Source: Streptomyces sp. GC420 (GTDB lineage Bacteria > Actinomycetota > Actinomycetes > Streptomycetales > Streptomycetaceae). Taken from it: 32,339 nt of DNA. Positions 18,297 to 26,527 of this stretch are shown here, in pieces. Below the pieces are notes generated by a model that worked only from the letters and a program-made list of their open reading frames with translations, made no database searches and was not told the DNA's origin. Every line of letters begins with the position of its first letter. The stretch's first letter is position 1. The DNA is taken from the NCBI RefSeq assembly GCF_009916105.1, contig NZ_JAAAXQ010000038.1:1-32339 (forward strand), in the 5' to 3' direction. The translations under genes and the position numbers were made by a program.

Positions 18297-18776
18297 ATGA
18301 CCGAACGGCCCGTGGTCAAGCGCACCGCACGCGCCATCCTGCTGGACGGCAATGACCTCGTCCTGATCAAGCGCACGAAGCCCGGCATGGATCCGTACTG
18401 GCTCACCCCCGGAGGCGGCGTCGAGCCGGATGATGCCACCGTAGTCGATGCTCTGCACCGCGAGGTCGACGAAGAACTGGGCGCGAAGATCACCGATGTG
18501 GTGCCCTGCTTCGTCGACACCGTCGAACACTTCGAGGACGGTGGCCTCACCGGAGTGAAGGTGCAGCACTTCTTCGTCTGCCGTCTGGAGTCCATGGACG
18601 AGGACCGGCGACACGGTCCTGAGGTCGACGCCCCCTGCGGCGAGTACGAAATCGTGCGGATCCCCTTCAGCCGAGTGGGGATCGCCGCCGTGCACCTCGT
18701 CCCGCTGTCCCTGCGGCACTACCTCGACGGCAACATCGAAGGCGTACGAGCCATGCACGCACCCGACCTCGGCTGA
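18297..18776 (+). CDS. Nudix hydrolase
   Basis: 159-aa hydrolase of the Nudix fold, acting on nucleoside-diphosphate-linked substrates (unidentified). The Nudix box region reads GGGVEPDDATVVDALHREVDEELG, shown here as two parts: the loop GGGVEPDDATV and the helix REVDEELG that carries the metal ligands. Compared with the strict GX5EX7REUXEEXGU pattern the first Glu position is Ala, as if one residue were inserted in the loop. ATG 18297 is chosen; longer in-frame extensions overlap the LysR stop. A perfect 14-bp-stem hairpin follows the gene. Confidence 0.85.
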   Translation: MTERPVVKRTARAILLDGNDLVLIKRTKPGMDPYWLTPGGGVEPDDATVVDALHREVDEELGAKITDVVPCFVDTVEHFEDGGLTGVKVQHFFVCRLESMDEDRRHGPEVDAPCGEYEIVRIPFSRVGIAAVHLVPLSLRHYLDGNIEGVRAMHAPDLG

Positions 18777-18785
18777 CAGGGCCGG

Positions 18786-18814
18786 CCGCGCCGACGCACG
18801 GTGCGTCGGCGCGG
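18786..18814 (+). terminator. Strong hairpin terminator after the Nudix gene
   Basis: CCGCGCCGACGCAC (18786-18799) is the exact reverse complement of 18801-18814, separated by a single base. In RNA it would form a ~12-bp stem with a 5-nt loop, about 10 nt after the stop codon. Confidence 0.8.
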
Positions 18815-18884
18815 CACATACGCGGAATCGAGTACGGACGGATACTCCCGCGGTCAGACGCCACCAGCGGCGGCGGCAGGCACG

Positions 18885-19395
18885 GTGTTTCACGTGAAAC
18901 TACGCCGCCCGCACGCCGGGCCACGCTCGCTGTCCATGTCTCCGTCTCGGTCGGCTGGCTCGGGCTCACACTCGGCCTGCTGACCCTGGGCATAGCCGGT
19001 GCGACCACCGATTATCCAGCGGTCGCGCATGCCGCATACCGCTCGATGAAGGTCTTCGGTGACTGGCTGATCGTCCCGATCGCCCTGCTCACCCCGGTGA
19101 GCGGACTCGTCCTGTCCCTCGGCACCCCTTGAGGCCTGGCCGGCACCGCTGGGTCCACACGAAGTTCTGGCTGACGCTCGCCGCTGCCATCGCCTCGGCC
19201 TTCGCGCTCCGCCCCAGCATCGACCGTGCAGCAGCCGATGCGGCGGTGTATGCCGCGAGCGATCTGGTCGTCGCTCCCTCCGTCGCCTTGGCCGTCTATG
19301 TCTTCACCACCGCGATCTCGGTGCTCAAACCGTGGGGACCGACAGCACGTGGCCGAAAGCACCTGACGGCCCTACGTAAAGCGCTGGACTCGTAG
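18885..19395 (+). pseudogene. Decayed small membrane-protein gene (three lesions), parS at its head
   Basis: Three overlapping frames together read as one membrane protein. From GTG 18885 or 18894 the first frame gives HVKLRRP. After a lost base near 18908-18912 the second frame reads RRATLAVHVSVSVGWLGLTL and onward to LVLSLGTP, then a TGA at 19130. After another lost base the third frame gives GRHRWVHTKFWLTLAAAIAS and onward to ISVLKPWG...LRKALDS, ending at 19395. The frames step 0, 2, 1, as two single-base deletions would give; the TGA stands where a Trp (TGG) is expected. The predicted intact product (~170 aa, about four membrane helices) resembles a DUF2269-like family of unknown role, from memory. 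The second frame alone has no start codon. Sequencing error could explain the deletions but less easily the TGA. Confidence 0.72.
18887..18900. other. parS site at the head of the decayed gene
   Basis: Exact GTTTCACGTGAAAC. Both candidate start codons of the decayed gene (GTG 18885 and 18894) overlap or lie inside it. Confidence 0.93.
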
Positions 19396-19402
19396 AAGGT
19401 CC

Positions 19403-20278
19403 ATGAGACAGCCTGACCCGGTGCCGACACCTGACCTCTCCCCACTGCCCATCCGCCGGCTGACCCTTCGCGATCTGGCCCGCTGCGCCGACCTCTCCGA
19501 GAACCGCGGCTGGCCCCGCGAGGAACACAAATGGGGTCTGCTGCTCTCTGCCGGGACCGGGTTCGGCATCGACGATCCCGAAGGAGGCCTCGTCGCCGCC
19601 TGCGTAGTCACCCGCTACGGCCCCGGGCTCTCAGCCGTCGGCATGGTGCTGGTCGCCCAGCGATACGCCCGCAAGGGCGTTGGGAGGCGGCTGATGACAT
19701 ACGTCGTGGAGGAGTCGGGAGGCGTTCCTCTCACCCTTTATGCCACCCCGAACGGACGTCCTCTCTACGAGGAGCTCGGCTTCAAGGCGATCGGCGCGGC
19801 CGAGATGGTCCTCGGTCATTTCCAGCCTTCCGGGGAGACGTTCGACATCCTCACCAGGACGGCGACCGCGGACGACCTGCCCGCGCTGCTCCGTCTCGAC
19901 GCGGAGGTCTTCGGGGCCGACCGCACCCACATGATCACCAGGCTGCCCGCGTTCGCCGACGATCTGTGGGTGGCCCAGTCGTCCGACGGGCGCATTGCTG
20001 GCTATGCGGCGGCCTGGCCCAATATGCGGACGCATGTCGTGGGACCACTGGTCGCCTCAGACATCGAGACGGCCAAGGCGCTCGTCACCTCGCTGGCCGC
20101 CGGCCCCGACCGGGTCCTGCGCACCGACATCGATGTACGCCATGAGGAATTCCTGAGCTGGGTGAAGGATCGCGGTATGGAGCCGGTCGCCGCAAACGCC
20201 GTGATGGTGCTCGGCATGCCCGAGTTGCCGGGTGACTGGACGCGCCGCTTCGCTCCCCTGACGGTGGCCGCGGGCTGA
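19403..20278 (+). CDS. GNAT acetyltransferase with C-terminal Acetyltransf_18-like domain
   Basis: 291-aa protein. The N-terminal GNAT domain (about residues 15-140) carries the acetyl-CoA loop VAQRYARKGVGRRLM, matching the Q/R-x-x-G-x-G/A pattern, and ends with LYEELGFKAIG. A second domain (about 150-285, TATADDLPALLRLDAEVFGADR... MELPG) looks like the degenerate GNAT-like half found in YitH-type proteins. The acceptor is unknown. ATG 19403 follows AGAAGG. It starts 7 nt after the end of the decayed gene, so the two were probably one transcript. Confidence 0.82.
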   Translation: MRQPDPVPTPDLSPLPIRRLTLRDLARCADLSENRGWPREEHKWGLLLSAGTGFGIDDPEGGLVAACVVTRYGPGLSAVGMVLVAQRYARKGVGRRLMTYVVEESGGVPLTLYATPNGRPLYEELGFKAIGAAEMVLGHFQPSGETFDILTRTATADDLPALLRLDAEVFGADRTHMITRLPAFADDLWVAQSSDGRIAGYAAAWPNMRTHVVGPLVASDIETAKALVTSLAAGPDRVLRTDIDVRHEEFLSWVKDRGMEPVAANAVMVLGMPELPGDWTRRFAPLTVAAG

Positions 20279-20373
20279 CGCCCCTCCCCGCGAGGTTCTG
20301 TTCCTGACGGCGGGGTCTGCGGGCTCACCGATGCCGCCGCGAAGCCCGACTTCTGGTGTGCGCGGGCGGATCG

Positions 20374-20403
20374 CTGAACGCCGCCGTGCCGAAGCCATAG
20401 AGT
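20374..20403 (+). promoter_or_regulatory. Promoter giving a leaderless transcript for the second GNAT gene
   Basis: CTGAAC (20374-20379) and TAGAGT (20398-20403) with 18-nt spacing; the -10 box ends 7 nt before ATG 20411, so transcription should start at or beside the start codon. No SD is present. Confidence 0.6.
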
Positions 20404-20410
20404 CGGCCAC

Positions 20411-20863
20411 ATGATCGAGCTTGAGATACGGCCCGCCACCGAGGCCGACCTGCCCGCGATCGTTGCGATGCTCGCCGACGACCCGCTTGGCGCGACCCGT
20501 GAATCCCCCGGCGACCTCGCTCCGTACCAGCACGCGCTCAAGCGCCTGGCCGCTGATCCCAACCAGCATCTGGTGGTGGCGGCTCGCGGCGACCGGATCG
20601 TCGGCACTCTGCAGCTCTCCGTCATTCCGGGCCTCTCCCGGCGGGGGGCTGTCCGCTCGATCATCGAGGCCGTACGCATCCACGCGGAGGAACGCGGCAG
20701 CGGACTCGGCACTCAGCTCATCCTGTGGGCCGTGGACGAGTCACGGCGCCAAAACTGCCAGCTGGTGCAGCTTACGTCGGACGCCACCCGCACCGACGCG
20801 CACCGCTTCTACGAGCGCCTCGGTTTCACCGCCTCCCACCTGGGCTTCAAGCTGCAGCTCTGA
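20411..20863 (+). CDS. GNAT-family N-acetyltransferase
   Basis: 150-aa single-domain acetyltransferase. Start MIELEIRPATEADLPAIVAM is typical; the acetyl-CoA loop is HAEERGSGLGTQLI near residue 96, and the end HRFYERLGFTASHLGFKL is the classic GNAT C terminus. Substrate unknown. There is no SD before ATG 20411, and a -10 box lies 7 nt upstream, so the mRNA is probably leaderless. It converges on the serine hydrolase gene; a hairpin and a parS fill the gap. Confidence 0.88.
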   Translation: MIELEIRPATEADLPAIVAMLADDPLGATRESPGDLAPYQHALKRLAADPNQHLVVAARGDRIVGTLQLSVIPGLSRRGAVRSIIEAVRIHAEERGSGLGTQLILWAVDESRRQNCQLVQLTSDATRTDAHRFYERLGFTASHLGFKLQL

Positions 20864-20875
20864 GTCCGGCACCGC

Positions 20876-20915
20876 CGCCCGCAGAATCGAGGTCGCATCC
20901 TCCGCTCTGCGGGCG
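20876..20915. terminator. Hairpin between convergent genes
   Basis: CGCCCGCAGA (20876-20885) is complementary to TCTGCGGGCG (20906-20915): a 10-bp stem with a 20-nt loop, 13 nt after the GNAT stop. Confidence 0.55.
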
Positions 20916-20925
20916 ACCGAGGCGT

Positions 20926-20939
20926 GTTTCACGTGAAAC
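20926..20939. other. parS site, intergenic
   Basis: Exact GTTTCACGTGAAAC between the convergent GNAT and serine hydrolase genes, just after a hairpin. Confidence 0.93.
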
Positions 20940-20963
20940 ATCACCCATGTCCCACATGGCGCG

Positions 20964-22343
20964 TCACGCGAGGCTCTGCCAGCCTCCCGGGTCCACGCCC
21001 CCCGGCACCGGTGCACCCGCCTCGTAGGGTTCACGGGTGAAGACGAAAGAACCGAAGTCGAGGTGACTGGCTGAGCCGTCCGGTCGCCGCACGACGGTCA
21101 GCGTCTCGCCCTCGTAGTACCCGTCGAGACCGGTCCAGGTCCCTTCGTCATCGGCGCGGAACCGCGCACTGCGCCCCGCACCCTGAAGCGGGCGCAGCTC
21201 CAGCCCACGTCCGGCCTCCAGCCTCAGCGCGAAGGAACGCGTGCCCCAGTACCACTGGCCGGTGAGGTCCAGCAATGTGGGATCGAGTTCGTCGAGCGGC
21301 CGCCAGGGCTCAGCGATGCGCGGCTCGGCCTCGGCGACGATCGCCACAAGGTCACCGGCCAGCGCCCCTGGCAGTGGCCCGGAAGTGCAGTTGGTCAGGG
21401 CCACCGCACCGAGGCCGTCCTCCGCGCTCACCAGCAGGCCGGCAAGGAAGCCGGGGAGTGAACCGGTATGACCTACGAGCGTCCGCCCGTCCCGACGCAC
21501 AATCTGCATCCCCAGGCCGTACCCGGAGTCGGGCTCCGTCAGATCACCGGGCGCGGCCGGTGTACGCATCTCGCGCACGGAAGCGGTGCTCAGGACTCTT
21601 TCGTCCCCCTCGGCCAGGAAGACCGCGAAGCGGCACAGATCCTCGGCCGTGGACCACAGCTGTCCAGCCGGGGCCATCAGGCCGAGGTCTTCGGCAGGCT
21701 CTGGCAGGAGCGCATCCGCCCATGGGTGCACGGCCCACCCGTCCGCATGCGGAGCTTCCGGCCGGCCACCGGTGCGGTGCAGCCCCAGCGGCTGGAGCAC
21801 CTCCTGGCGCAGCACCGTCTCCCACTTTTCACCGCGTACCTGCTCGACCAGTACGCCCAGCAATGTGTAGCCGGGGTTGGAGTAGTGGTGCAGCCGTCCC
21901 CTGGGGTGCAGGAACGGGCGCTCACCGAGCACGTCGGCGAGCGCGGGACGAAGCGAACCGGGTGTGCGTTCCCACCACGGCCCCGGCGTCTCGGCGGCCA
22001 GGCCGCCCGTGTGCGCCAGCAGTTGAGCGATCGTCACCTCGCCCGCGTCCGTTCCGGGCAGATGCCTTCCGAGAGGATCACCGAGATCGAGCAGGCCTTC
22101 GTCGCGCAGTCGCATCACCAGCACGGCCGTGAACGTCTTGGTGATCGACCCAATGCGGTACTGCGTGTCCGTGTCCGGCGCATGGCCGTCGACACAGCTG
22201 CGGCTCCCGCTCCATACCAGCCGCCCGTCCCGGACGACCGCCCCGACGAGCGAAGGTGTCCGTCCTTCTCTCTGTGCTGTGGCGATGCGATGCGTAAGGG
22301 CACGCCGTGTCGCAGGCAGCAACTCTTCTTGCGATGAGGTCAT
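20964..22343 (-). CDS. Serine hydrolase, beta-lactamase/class C PBP fold
   Basis: 459-aa serine hydrolase. The catalytic SxxK is SITK (S66/K69), the Tyr motif is YSNPG (Y-x-N), and the third motif is HTGSLPG. A C-terminal lipocalin-like extension (about residues 350-459, LTGQWYWGTRSFALRLEAG) is common in this esterase/D-aminopeptidase-like group. No signal peptide is visible, so it may be cytoplasmic and not a true beta-lactamase. ATG 22343 is preferred over TTG 22349. GATAAT (22383-22388, minus strand) is a plausible -10 with a ~30-nt leader. It is downstream of dnaB on the same strand. Confidence 0.87.
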   Translation of the reverse strand: MTSSQEELLPATRRALTHRIATAQREGRTPSLVGAVVRDGRLVWSGSRSCVDGHAPDTDTQYRIGSITKTFTAVLVMRLRDEGLLDLGDPLGRHLPGTDAGEVTIAQLLAHTGGLAAETPGPWWERTPGSLRPALADVLGERPFLHPRGRLHHYSNPGYTLLGVLVEQVRGEKWETVLRQEVLQPLGLHRTGGRPEAPHADGWAVHPWADALLPEPAEDLGLMAPAGQLWSTAEDLCRFAVFLAEGDERVLSTASVREMRTPAAPGDLTEPDSGYGLGMQIVRRDGRTLVGHTGSLPGFLAGLLVSAEDGLGAVALTNCTSGPLPGALAGDLVAIVAEAEPRIAEPWRPLDELDPTLLDLTGQWYWGTRSFALRLEAGRGLELRPLQGAGRSARFRADDEGTWTGLDGYYEGETLTVVRRPDGSASHLDFGSFVFTREPYEAGAPVPGGVDPGGWQSLA

Positions 22344-22402
22344 GCCCAAGATTCGGCCCAGGAGCGGCCGCCGGTCGACAGTATTATCGTGTGTCCGCGA
22401 AA

Positions 22403-23887
22403 TCAGGTCTGCGCCATGTCCACGAAGCGCGAGTAGTGCCCCTGGAAGGCAACGGTGATCGTGGCCGTCGGACCATTGCGGTGCTTCGCCACGATGAGAT
22501 CCGCCTCGCCCGCGCGGGGTGACTCCTTCTCGTAGGCGTCCTCACGATGGAGCAGGATCACCATGTCGGCGTCCTGCTCGATGGAGCCGGATTCGCGCAG
22601 GTCCGACACCATCGGCTTCTTGTCCGTACGCTGTTCGGGGCCTCGGTTCAGCTGGGAGAGGGCGATCACTGGGATCTCCAGCTCCTTCGCCAGCAGCTTG
22701 AGATTTCGTGACATGTCCGATACCTCCTGCTGACGGCTTTCGGCGCGCTTGGAACCGCCGGACTGCATCAGCTGCAGATAGTCGATGACGACCAGCTTCA
22801 GGTCGTTGCGCTGCTTCAGCCGACGGCACTTGGCACGAATCTCCATCATCGACAGGTTCGGGGAGTCGTCGATGTACAGCGGCGCCGCCGACACGTCAGG
22901 CATCCGCCGGGCCAGCCGGGTCCAGTCCTCGTCGGTCATCGTTCCGGACCGCATGTGGTGCAGCGCGACTCGGGCCTCGGCCGACAGCAGACGCATCGCG
23001 ATCTCGTTGCGCCCCATTTCCAGCGAGAAGATCACGCTGGGGAGATTGTGCTTGATGGAGCAGGCCCGTGCGAAGTCCAGCGCGAGCGTCGACTTGCCCA
23101 TGGCGGGACGGGCCGCGATGACGATCATCTGGCCCGGGTGCAGGCCATTCGTCAGGGAGTCGAAGTCCGTGAAACCAGTGGGGACGCCGGTCATCTCACC
23201 ACTGCGAGAGCCGATCGCCTCGATCTCGTCGAGGGCGCCCTCCATGATGTCGCCCAGCGGGAGGTAGTCCTCGCTCGTCCGCTGCTCGGTGACGGCGTAG
23301 ATCTCCGCCTGAGCGGAGTTGACGATCTCGTCGACGTCGCCGTCAGCGGCATACCCCATCTGAGTGATCTTCGTGCCGGCCTCGACAAGTCGCCGGAGCA
23401 CCGCACGCTCACGGACGATCTCCGCGTAGTAGGAGGCATTGGCCGCGGTGGGAACCGACTGGACCAGCGTGTGGAGGTAGGAGGCCCCCCCGACCCGAGT
23501 GATCTCGCCGCGCTTGGTGAGCTCGGCCGCCACCGTGATCGGGTCCGCCGGCTCACCCTTGGCGTAGAGATCAAGGATGGCCTGATGGATCGTCTCGTGG
23601 GCAGGCCGGTAGTAGTCATGGCCCTTCAGAACCTCGACCACGTCGGCGATCGCGTCCTTCGACAGCAGCATGCCGCCGAGCACGGACTGTTCGGCGTCCA
23701 GGTCCTGCGGGGGTACGCGTTCGAAGGCGGCGGTCCCGCCGTCCCAAGCCCCGCTGTCCCGCCCACGCTCGTGCTGATCGTCACGGCTGCGGCCGAACCC
23801 GTCACCGCGCCGCGGGCGGGAGACGGGCAGTCGGTCACTGGGTCCACCGTCGGCCCAGGGATCGCCCATGGGCTCGGGAATGCTCAC
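22403..23887 (-). CDS. dnaB: Replicative DNA helicase DnaB
   Basis: 494-aa hexameric helicase that unwinds DNA at the replication fork. After a ~55-residue disordered N-terminal extension, the DnaB N domain starts at VPPQDLDAEQSVLGGMLL (58-75). The RecA-like domain has Walker A ARPAMGKST (259-267), the FSLEM block, Walker B LVVIDYLQLM, and the C-terminal DLRESGSIEQDADMVILLHR and KHRNGPTATI motifs. It is uninterrupted: no intein, unlike some mycobacterial dnaB genes. GTG 23887 follows GGGAGGAGG. The upstream 467-bp region carries a cluster of DnaA-box-like sites. Confidence 0.97.
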   Translation of the reverse strand: MSIPEPMGDPWADGGPSDRLPVSRPRRGDGFGRSRDDQHERGRDSGAWDGGTAAFERVPPQDLDAEQSVLGGMLLSKDAIADVVEVLKGHDYYRPAHETIHQAILDLYAKGEPADPITVAAELTKRGEITRVGGASYLHTLVQSVPTAANASYYAEIVRERAVLRRLVEAGTKITQMGYAADGDVDEIVNSAQAEIYAVTEQRTSEDYLPLGDIMEGALDEIEAIGSRSGEMTGVPTGFTDFDSLTNGLHPGQMIVIAARPAMGKSTLALDFARACSIKHNLPSVIFSLEMGRNEIAMRLLSAEARVALHHMRSGTMTDEDWTRLARRMPDVSAAPLYIDDSPNLSMMEIRAKCRRLKQRNDLKLVVIDYLQLMQSGGSKRAESRQQEVSDMSRNLKLLAKELEIPVIALSQLNRGPEQRTDKKPMVSDLRESGSIEQDADMVILLHREDAYEKESPRAGEADLIVAKHRNGPTATITVAFQGHYSRFVDMAQT

Positions 23888-24078
23888 CGTGACCTCCTCC
23901 CGTCCGCCAGGCGGACCTCACCGCGCCACTCATTCCTACGGCACGGCACTGACAATGAGGCACCCGACTTCCGGCTCCGGTCTCCCGGGGTCCGCGTCAT
24001 AACGAGCCGGTCCGAGGACCGCGAAGGATGGCGGGCGCCGGACCACGGTAGGCCCGTCGGCACCCTCAGCCAATCTGG

Positions 24079-24231
24079 TTATCCACAGGCCATGTGGACG
24101 ACGGACCCGATGCTGTGGGTAAGTCCTCGAATCCTGTGCACGGGGCGGGGGAAAGGGGTGTGGACAAAATCTCACACCTTCAGCCGTAACCCTGCTGACC
24201 TGCCCTTTCTCCATCCACCGACTGTGGGGAA
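24079..24231. promoter_or_regulatory. Cluster of DnaA-box-like 9-mers between dnaB and the MATE gene
   Basis: Within 153 bp: TTATCCACA (24079-24087, exact), TGTGGACGA (24093-24101, reverse of TCGTCCACA, one mismatch to TTGTCCACA), TGTGGGTAA (24114-24122, one mismatch to TTATCCACA), TGTGGACAA (24159-24167, exact reverse of TTGTCCACA) and TGTGGGGAA (24223-24231, two mismatches). A weaker TGTGGAAGA lies at 24333-24341. An AT-rich patch with a GGGGAA/TTCCCC hairpin lies at 24226-24246. TTGTCCACA is the Streptomyces oriC box consensus. I see no gene in 23888-24354. Confidence 0.65.
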
Positions 24232-24318
24232 GAAAAACTTTTCCCCCGGGGGCAAGATCCCGGCAAACGGCGCACGGCCGAAGCCGCACCGAGGCATGAA
24301 GTAAGGATCAGAATCGCT

Positions 24319-24348
24319 TTGCATCTCTTACCTGTGGAAGATTAGATT
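24319..24348 (+). promoter_or_regulatory. Promoter giving a leaderless transcript for the MATE gene
   Basis: TTGCAT (24319-24324) and TAGATT (24343-24348) with 18-nt spacing; the -10 box ends 6 nt before ATG 24355 and no SD is visible. Confidence 0.65.
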
Positions 24349-24354
24349 GGCGTC

Positions 24355-25692
24355 ATGCCAATGGCCCCCGCGACCCCCGGGTCCCGAAGTCGACAACATG
24401 ACCGTGAGATCGTCGCGCTCGCGCTGCCGGCCTTCGGCGCCCTCGTCGCAGAGCCGCTCTTCGTCATGGTCGACAGCGCGATCGTCGGGCATCTCGGCAC
24501 CTCGCAACTCGCCGGCCTGGCCGTGGCGGCGTCGGTCCTGACGACAGCGGTGAGCGTCTTCGTCTTTCTGGCCTACGCCACGACTGCCGCTGTTGCCCGG
24601 AGAGTCGGCGCGGGAGATCTCCAGTCCGCCCTTCGCCAGGGCATGGACGGCATCTGGCTGGCACTGCTTCTGGGCGCGGCCGTCATCGCCGTGGTTCTGC
24701 CCGGGGCATCCTGGTTGATCGACCTCTTCGGCACCTCCTCCACGGCGGCACCGTATGCCGTGACCTATCTGTGGATCTCCGCGCTCGGAATCCCGGCGAC
24801 GCTGGTGGTCCTGGCCGCCACCGGGGTGCTGCGCGGCCTCCAGGACACCCGCACCCCGCTATACGTCGCGATCGGCGGGTTCACGGCCAACGCCACCCTC
24901 AACGCGGGGCTGGTGTACGGCGCCGACCTGGGCATCGCAGGATCCGCGTGGGGCACCGTCATCGCCCAGTGGGGAATGGCGGCCGCCTACCTCACGGTGG
25001 TCGTGCGCGGAGCACGACGGCACGGCGCTACTCTGCGCCCCGATGGCGCCGGCGTAAGGGCGTGCGCCCAGGCGGGGCTTCCTCTGCTGGTCCGCACGCT
25101 GTCGCTGCGCGCGATCCTGATGATCGCCACCGCTGTCGCGGCACGCCTGGGAGACACCGAACTGGCAGCCCACCAGGTCATCCTCTCCTTGTGGAGCCTG
25201 CTGGCCTTCGCCCTGGACGCGATCGCGATCGCCGGGCAGGCGATCATCGGCCGCTATCTCGGGGCCGACGATGCGGAGGGAGCGAAAGACGCCTGCCGCC
25301 GCATGGTGCAGTGGGGCATGATCGCGGGTTTGGTCCTGGGCCTTGTGGTGGTGGCGTCCCGGCCTCTGTTCACTCCCCTGTTCACCAGTGACCCCCACGT
25401 CCAGGAGGTCATGCTTCCCGCCCTGCTCGTCGTCGCGTTCTCCCAGCCGGTCTCCGGCATCGTCTTCGTACTGGACGGGGTGCTGATGGGCGCGGGCGAC
25501 GGTCCCTATCTCGCCTGGGCGATGCTGCTGACCCTGGCGGTCTTCGCCCCGGCCGCCCTGCTGGTGCATCCGCTGGGAGGCGGACTGACGGCCTTGTGGT
25601 GGGTCATGACCCTGATGATGACCGTCCGCATGGTCACTCTGTGCGTGCGCTCGCGCTCCGGCCGGTGGGTCGTCACCGGTTCCACCCGGTGA
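24355..25692 (+). CDS. MATE-family efflux transporter (DinF-like)
   Basis: 445-aa integral membrane transporter that exports cationic or drug-like compounds by Na+ or H+ antiport. About twelve hydrophobic helices are visible in two halves. The N-terminal half holds EIVALALPAFGALVAEPLF, VDSAIVGHLGTSQLAGLAVA and the family-typical GVLRGLQDTRTPLY near residue 160; the C-terminal half repeats the fold with LGDTELAAHQV and GQAIIGRYLGADD. These are DinF-subfamily signatures. ATG 24355 has no SD but sits 6 nt after a -10 box. It converges on rplI; parS and a strong hairpin separate them. Confidence 0.92.
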   Translation: MPMAPATPGSRSRQHDREIVALALPAFGALVAEPLFVMVDSAIVGHLGTSQLAGLAVAASVLTTAVSVFVFLAYATTAAVARRVGAGDLQSALRQGMDGIWLALLLGAAVIAVVLPGASWLIDLFGTSSTAAPYAVTYLWISALGIPATLVVLAATGVLRGLQDTRTPLYVAIGGFTANATLNAGLVYGADLGIAGSAWGTVIAQWGMAAAYLTVVVRGARRHGATLRPDGAGVRACAQAGLPLLVRTLSLRAILMIATAVAARLGDTELAAHQVILSLWSLLAFALDAIAIAGQAIIGRYLGADDAEGAKDACRRMVQWGMIAGLVLGLVVVASRPLFTPLFTSDPHVQEVMLPALLVVAFSQPVSGIVFVLDGVLMGAGDGPYLAWAMLLTLAVFAPAALLVHPLGGGLTALWWVMTLMMTVRMVTLCVRSRSGRWVVTGSTR

Positions 25693-25693
25693 C

Positions 25694-25707
25694 GTTTCAC
25701 GTGAAAC
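25694..25707. other. parS site, intergenic
   Basis: Exact GTTTCACGTGAAAC beginning 2 nt after the MATE stop codon and before the shared terminator with rplI. Confidence 0.93.
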
Positions 25708-25726
25708 GACCTTTCCACCACACAAC

Positions 25727-25760
25727 GAAGGGCCGCACCCCTCACGGGATGCGGCCCTTC
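25727..25760. terminator. Bidirectional terminator between the MATE gene and rplI
   Basis: GAAGGGCCGCA (25727-25737) pairs with TGCGGCCCTTC (25750-25760); inner CCC/GGG pairs extend the stem past one mismatch to a 4-nt loop. Placed between two converging genes. Confidence 0.85.
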
Positions 25761-25783
25761 CGCTGCTCTGCCGAGCACTGCCC

Positions 25784-26230
25784 TTAGGCGGCGACGACCT
25801 CGATACCGAGCTTCGCGGCAACCTCGGGGTGCAGACGCACGGAGACCTGGTGCGAGCCCAGGCTCTTGATCGGCGAGCCGAGCTCGATGCGACGCTTGTC
25901 GACCTCAGGGCCACCGGCAGCCTTGATCGCCGAAGCGATGTCGGCCGGGGTGACGGAACCGAAGAGGCGGCCGGACTCACCCGAACGGGTGGCCAGACGC
26001 ACCTTCACGCCCTCGAGCTTGGCCTTGATCTCGTTGGCCTGCTCGATGGTTGCGATCTCGTGGATCTTGCGAGCGCGACGAATCTGCTCGACGTCCTTCT
26101 CGCCACCCTTGGTCCAGCGGATCGCGAAACCACGCGGAACCAGGTAGTTGCGAGCGTATCCGTCCTTGACGTCGACGACGTCACCGGCGGTGCCGAGGCC
26201 GGAGACCTCGTGAGTGAGGATGATCTTCAT
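25784..26230 (-). CDS. rplI: 50S ribosomal protein L9
   Basis: 148-aa ribosomal protein L9, which binds 23S rRNA and stabilises the L1-stalk region. The N domain [36 protein letters not shown] is diagnostic, joined by the long helix to the C domain ([23 protein letters not shown]). Full length. ATG 26230 with AGAGGG upstream. It is the last gene of rpsF-ssb-rpsR-rplI, 17 nt after rpsR. Confidence 0.97.
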   Translation of the reverse strand: MKIILTHEVSGLGTAGDVVDVKDGYARNYLVPRGFAIRWTKGGEKDVEQIRRARKIHEIATIEQANEIKAKLEGVKVRLATRSGESGRLFGSVTPADIASAIKAAGGPEVDKRRIELGSPIKSLGSHQVSVRLHPEVAAKLGIEVVAA

Positions 26231-26247
26231 GATTCGGTCACCCTCTC

Positions 26248-26484
26248 TTAGCGCGCGGTGGACGTGTAGGGCAGCAGCGCCATTTCACGGCTGTTCTTGA
26301 CGGCCGTGGCAACGTCGCGCTGGTGCTGGGTGCAGTTGCCGGTCACCCGGCGGGCACGGATCTTGCCGCGGTCGGAAATGAACTTCCGCAGCATGTTCGT
26401 GTCCTTGTAGTCCACGTACTGGACCTTGTCCTTGCAGAACGCGCAGACCTTCTTCTTAGGCTTGCGCACAGGCGGCTTCGCCAT
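26248..26484 (-). CDS. rpsR: 30S ribosomal protein S18 (zinc-ribbon-like form)
   Basis: 78-aa S18, partner of S6 on the 30S platform. It has CAFC (C14, C17) near the N terminus plus C51 and H54 (NCTQHQ), the cysteine-containing C+ form. Streptomyces usually carry a second, cysteine-free S18 elsewhere under zinc control. ATG 26484 follows AGGAGA with correct spacing. It is 43 nt downstream of ssb. Confidence 0.96.
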   Translation of the reverse strand: MAKPPVRKPKKKVCAFCKDKVQYVDYKDTNMLRKFISDRGKIRARRVTGNCTQHQRDVATAVKNSREMALLPYTSTAR

Positions 26485-26527
26485 GGTGTTTCTCCTGTGT
26501 GATCAAGAAGTTTGGGTACGGGCTGCC

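Noticed and set aside
20964..22343. Antibiotic-resistance beta-lactamase
   Set aside because: SxxK, YxN and HTG motifs are those of class C-like serine hydrolases, but no signal peptide is seen and the C-terminal extension points to an esterase/peptidase group.
22403..23887. Intein or split in dnaB
   Set aside because: The frame is continuous through Walker A and the C-terminal motifs with normal length; no splicing motifs.
23936..24289. A 117-codon frame on the minus strand upstream of dnaB
   Set aside because: No SD, no recognisable domain, and it runs through the DnaA-box-like cluster; unlikely to be coding.
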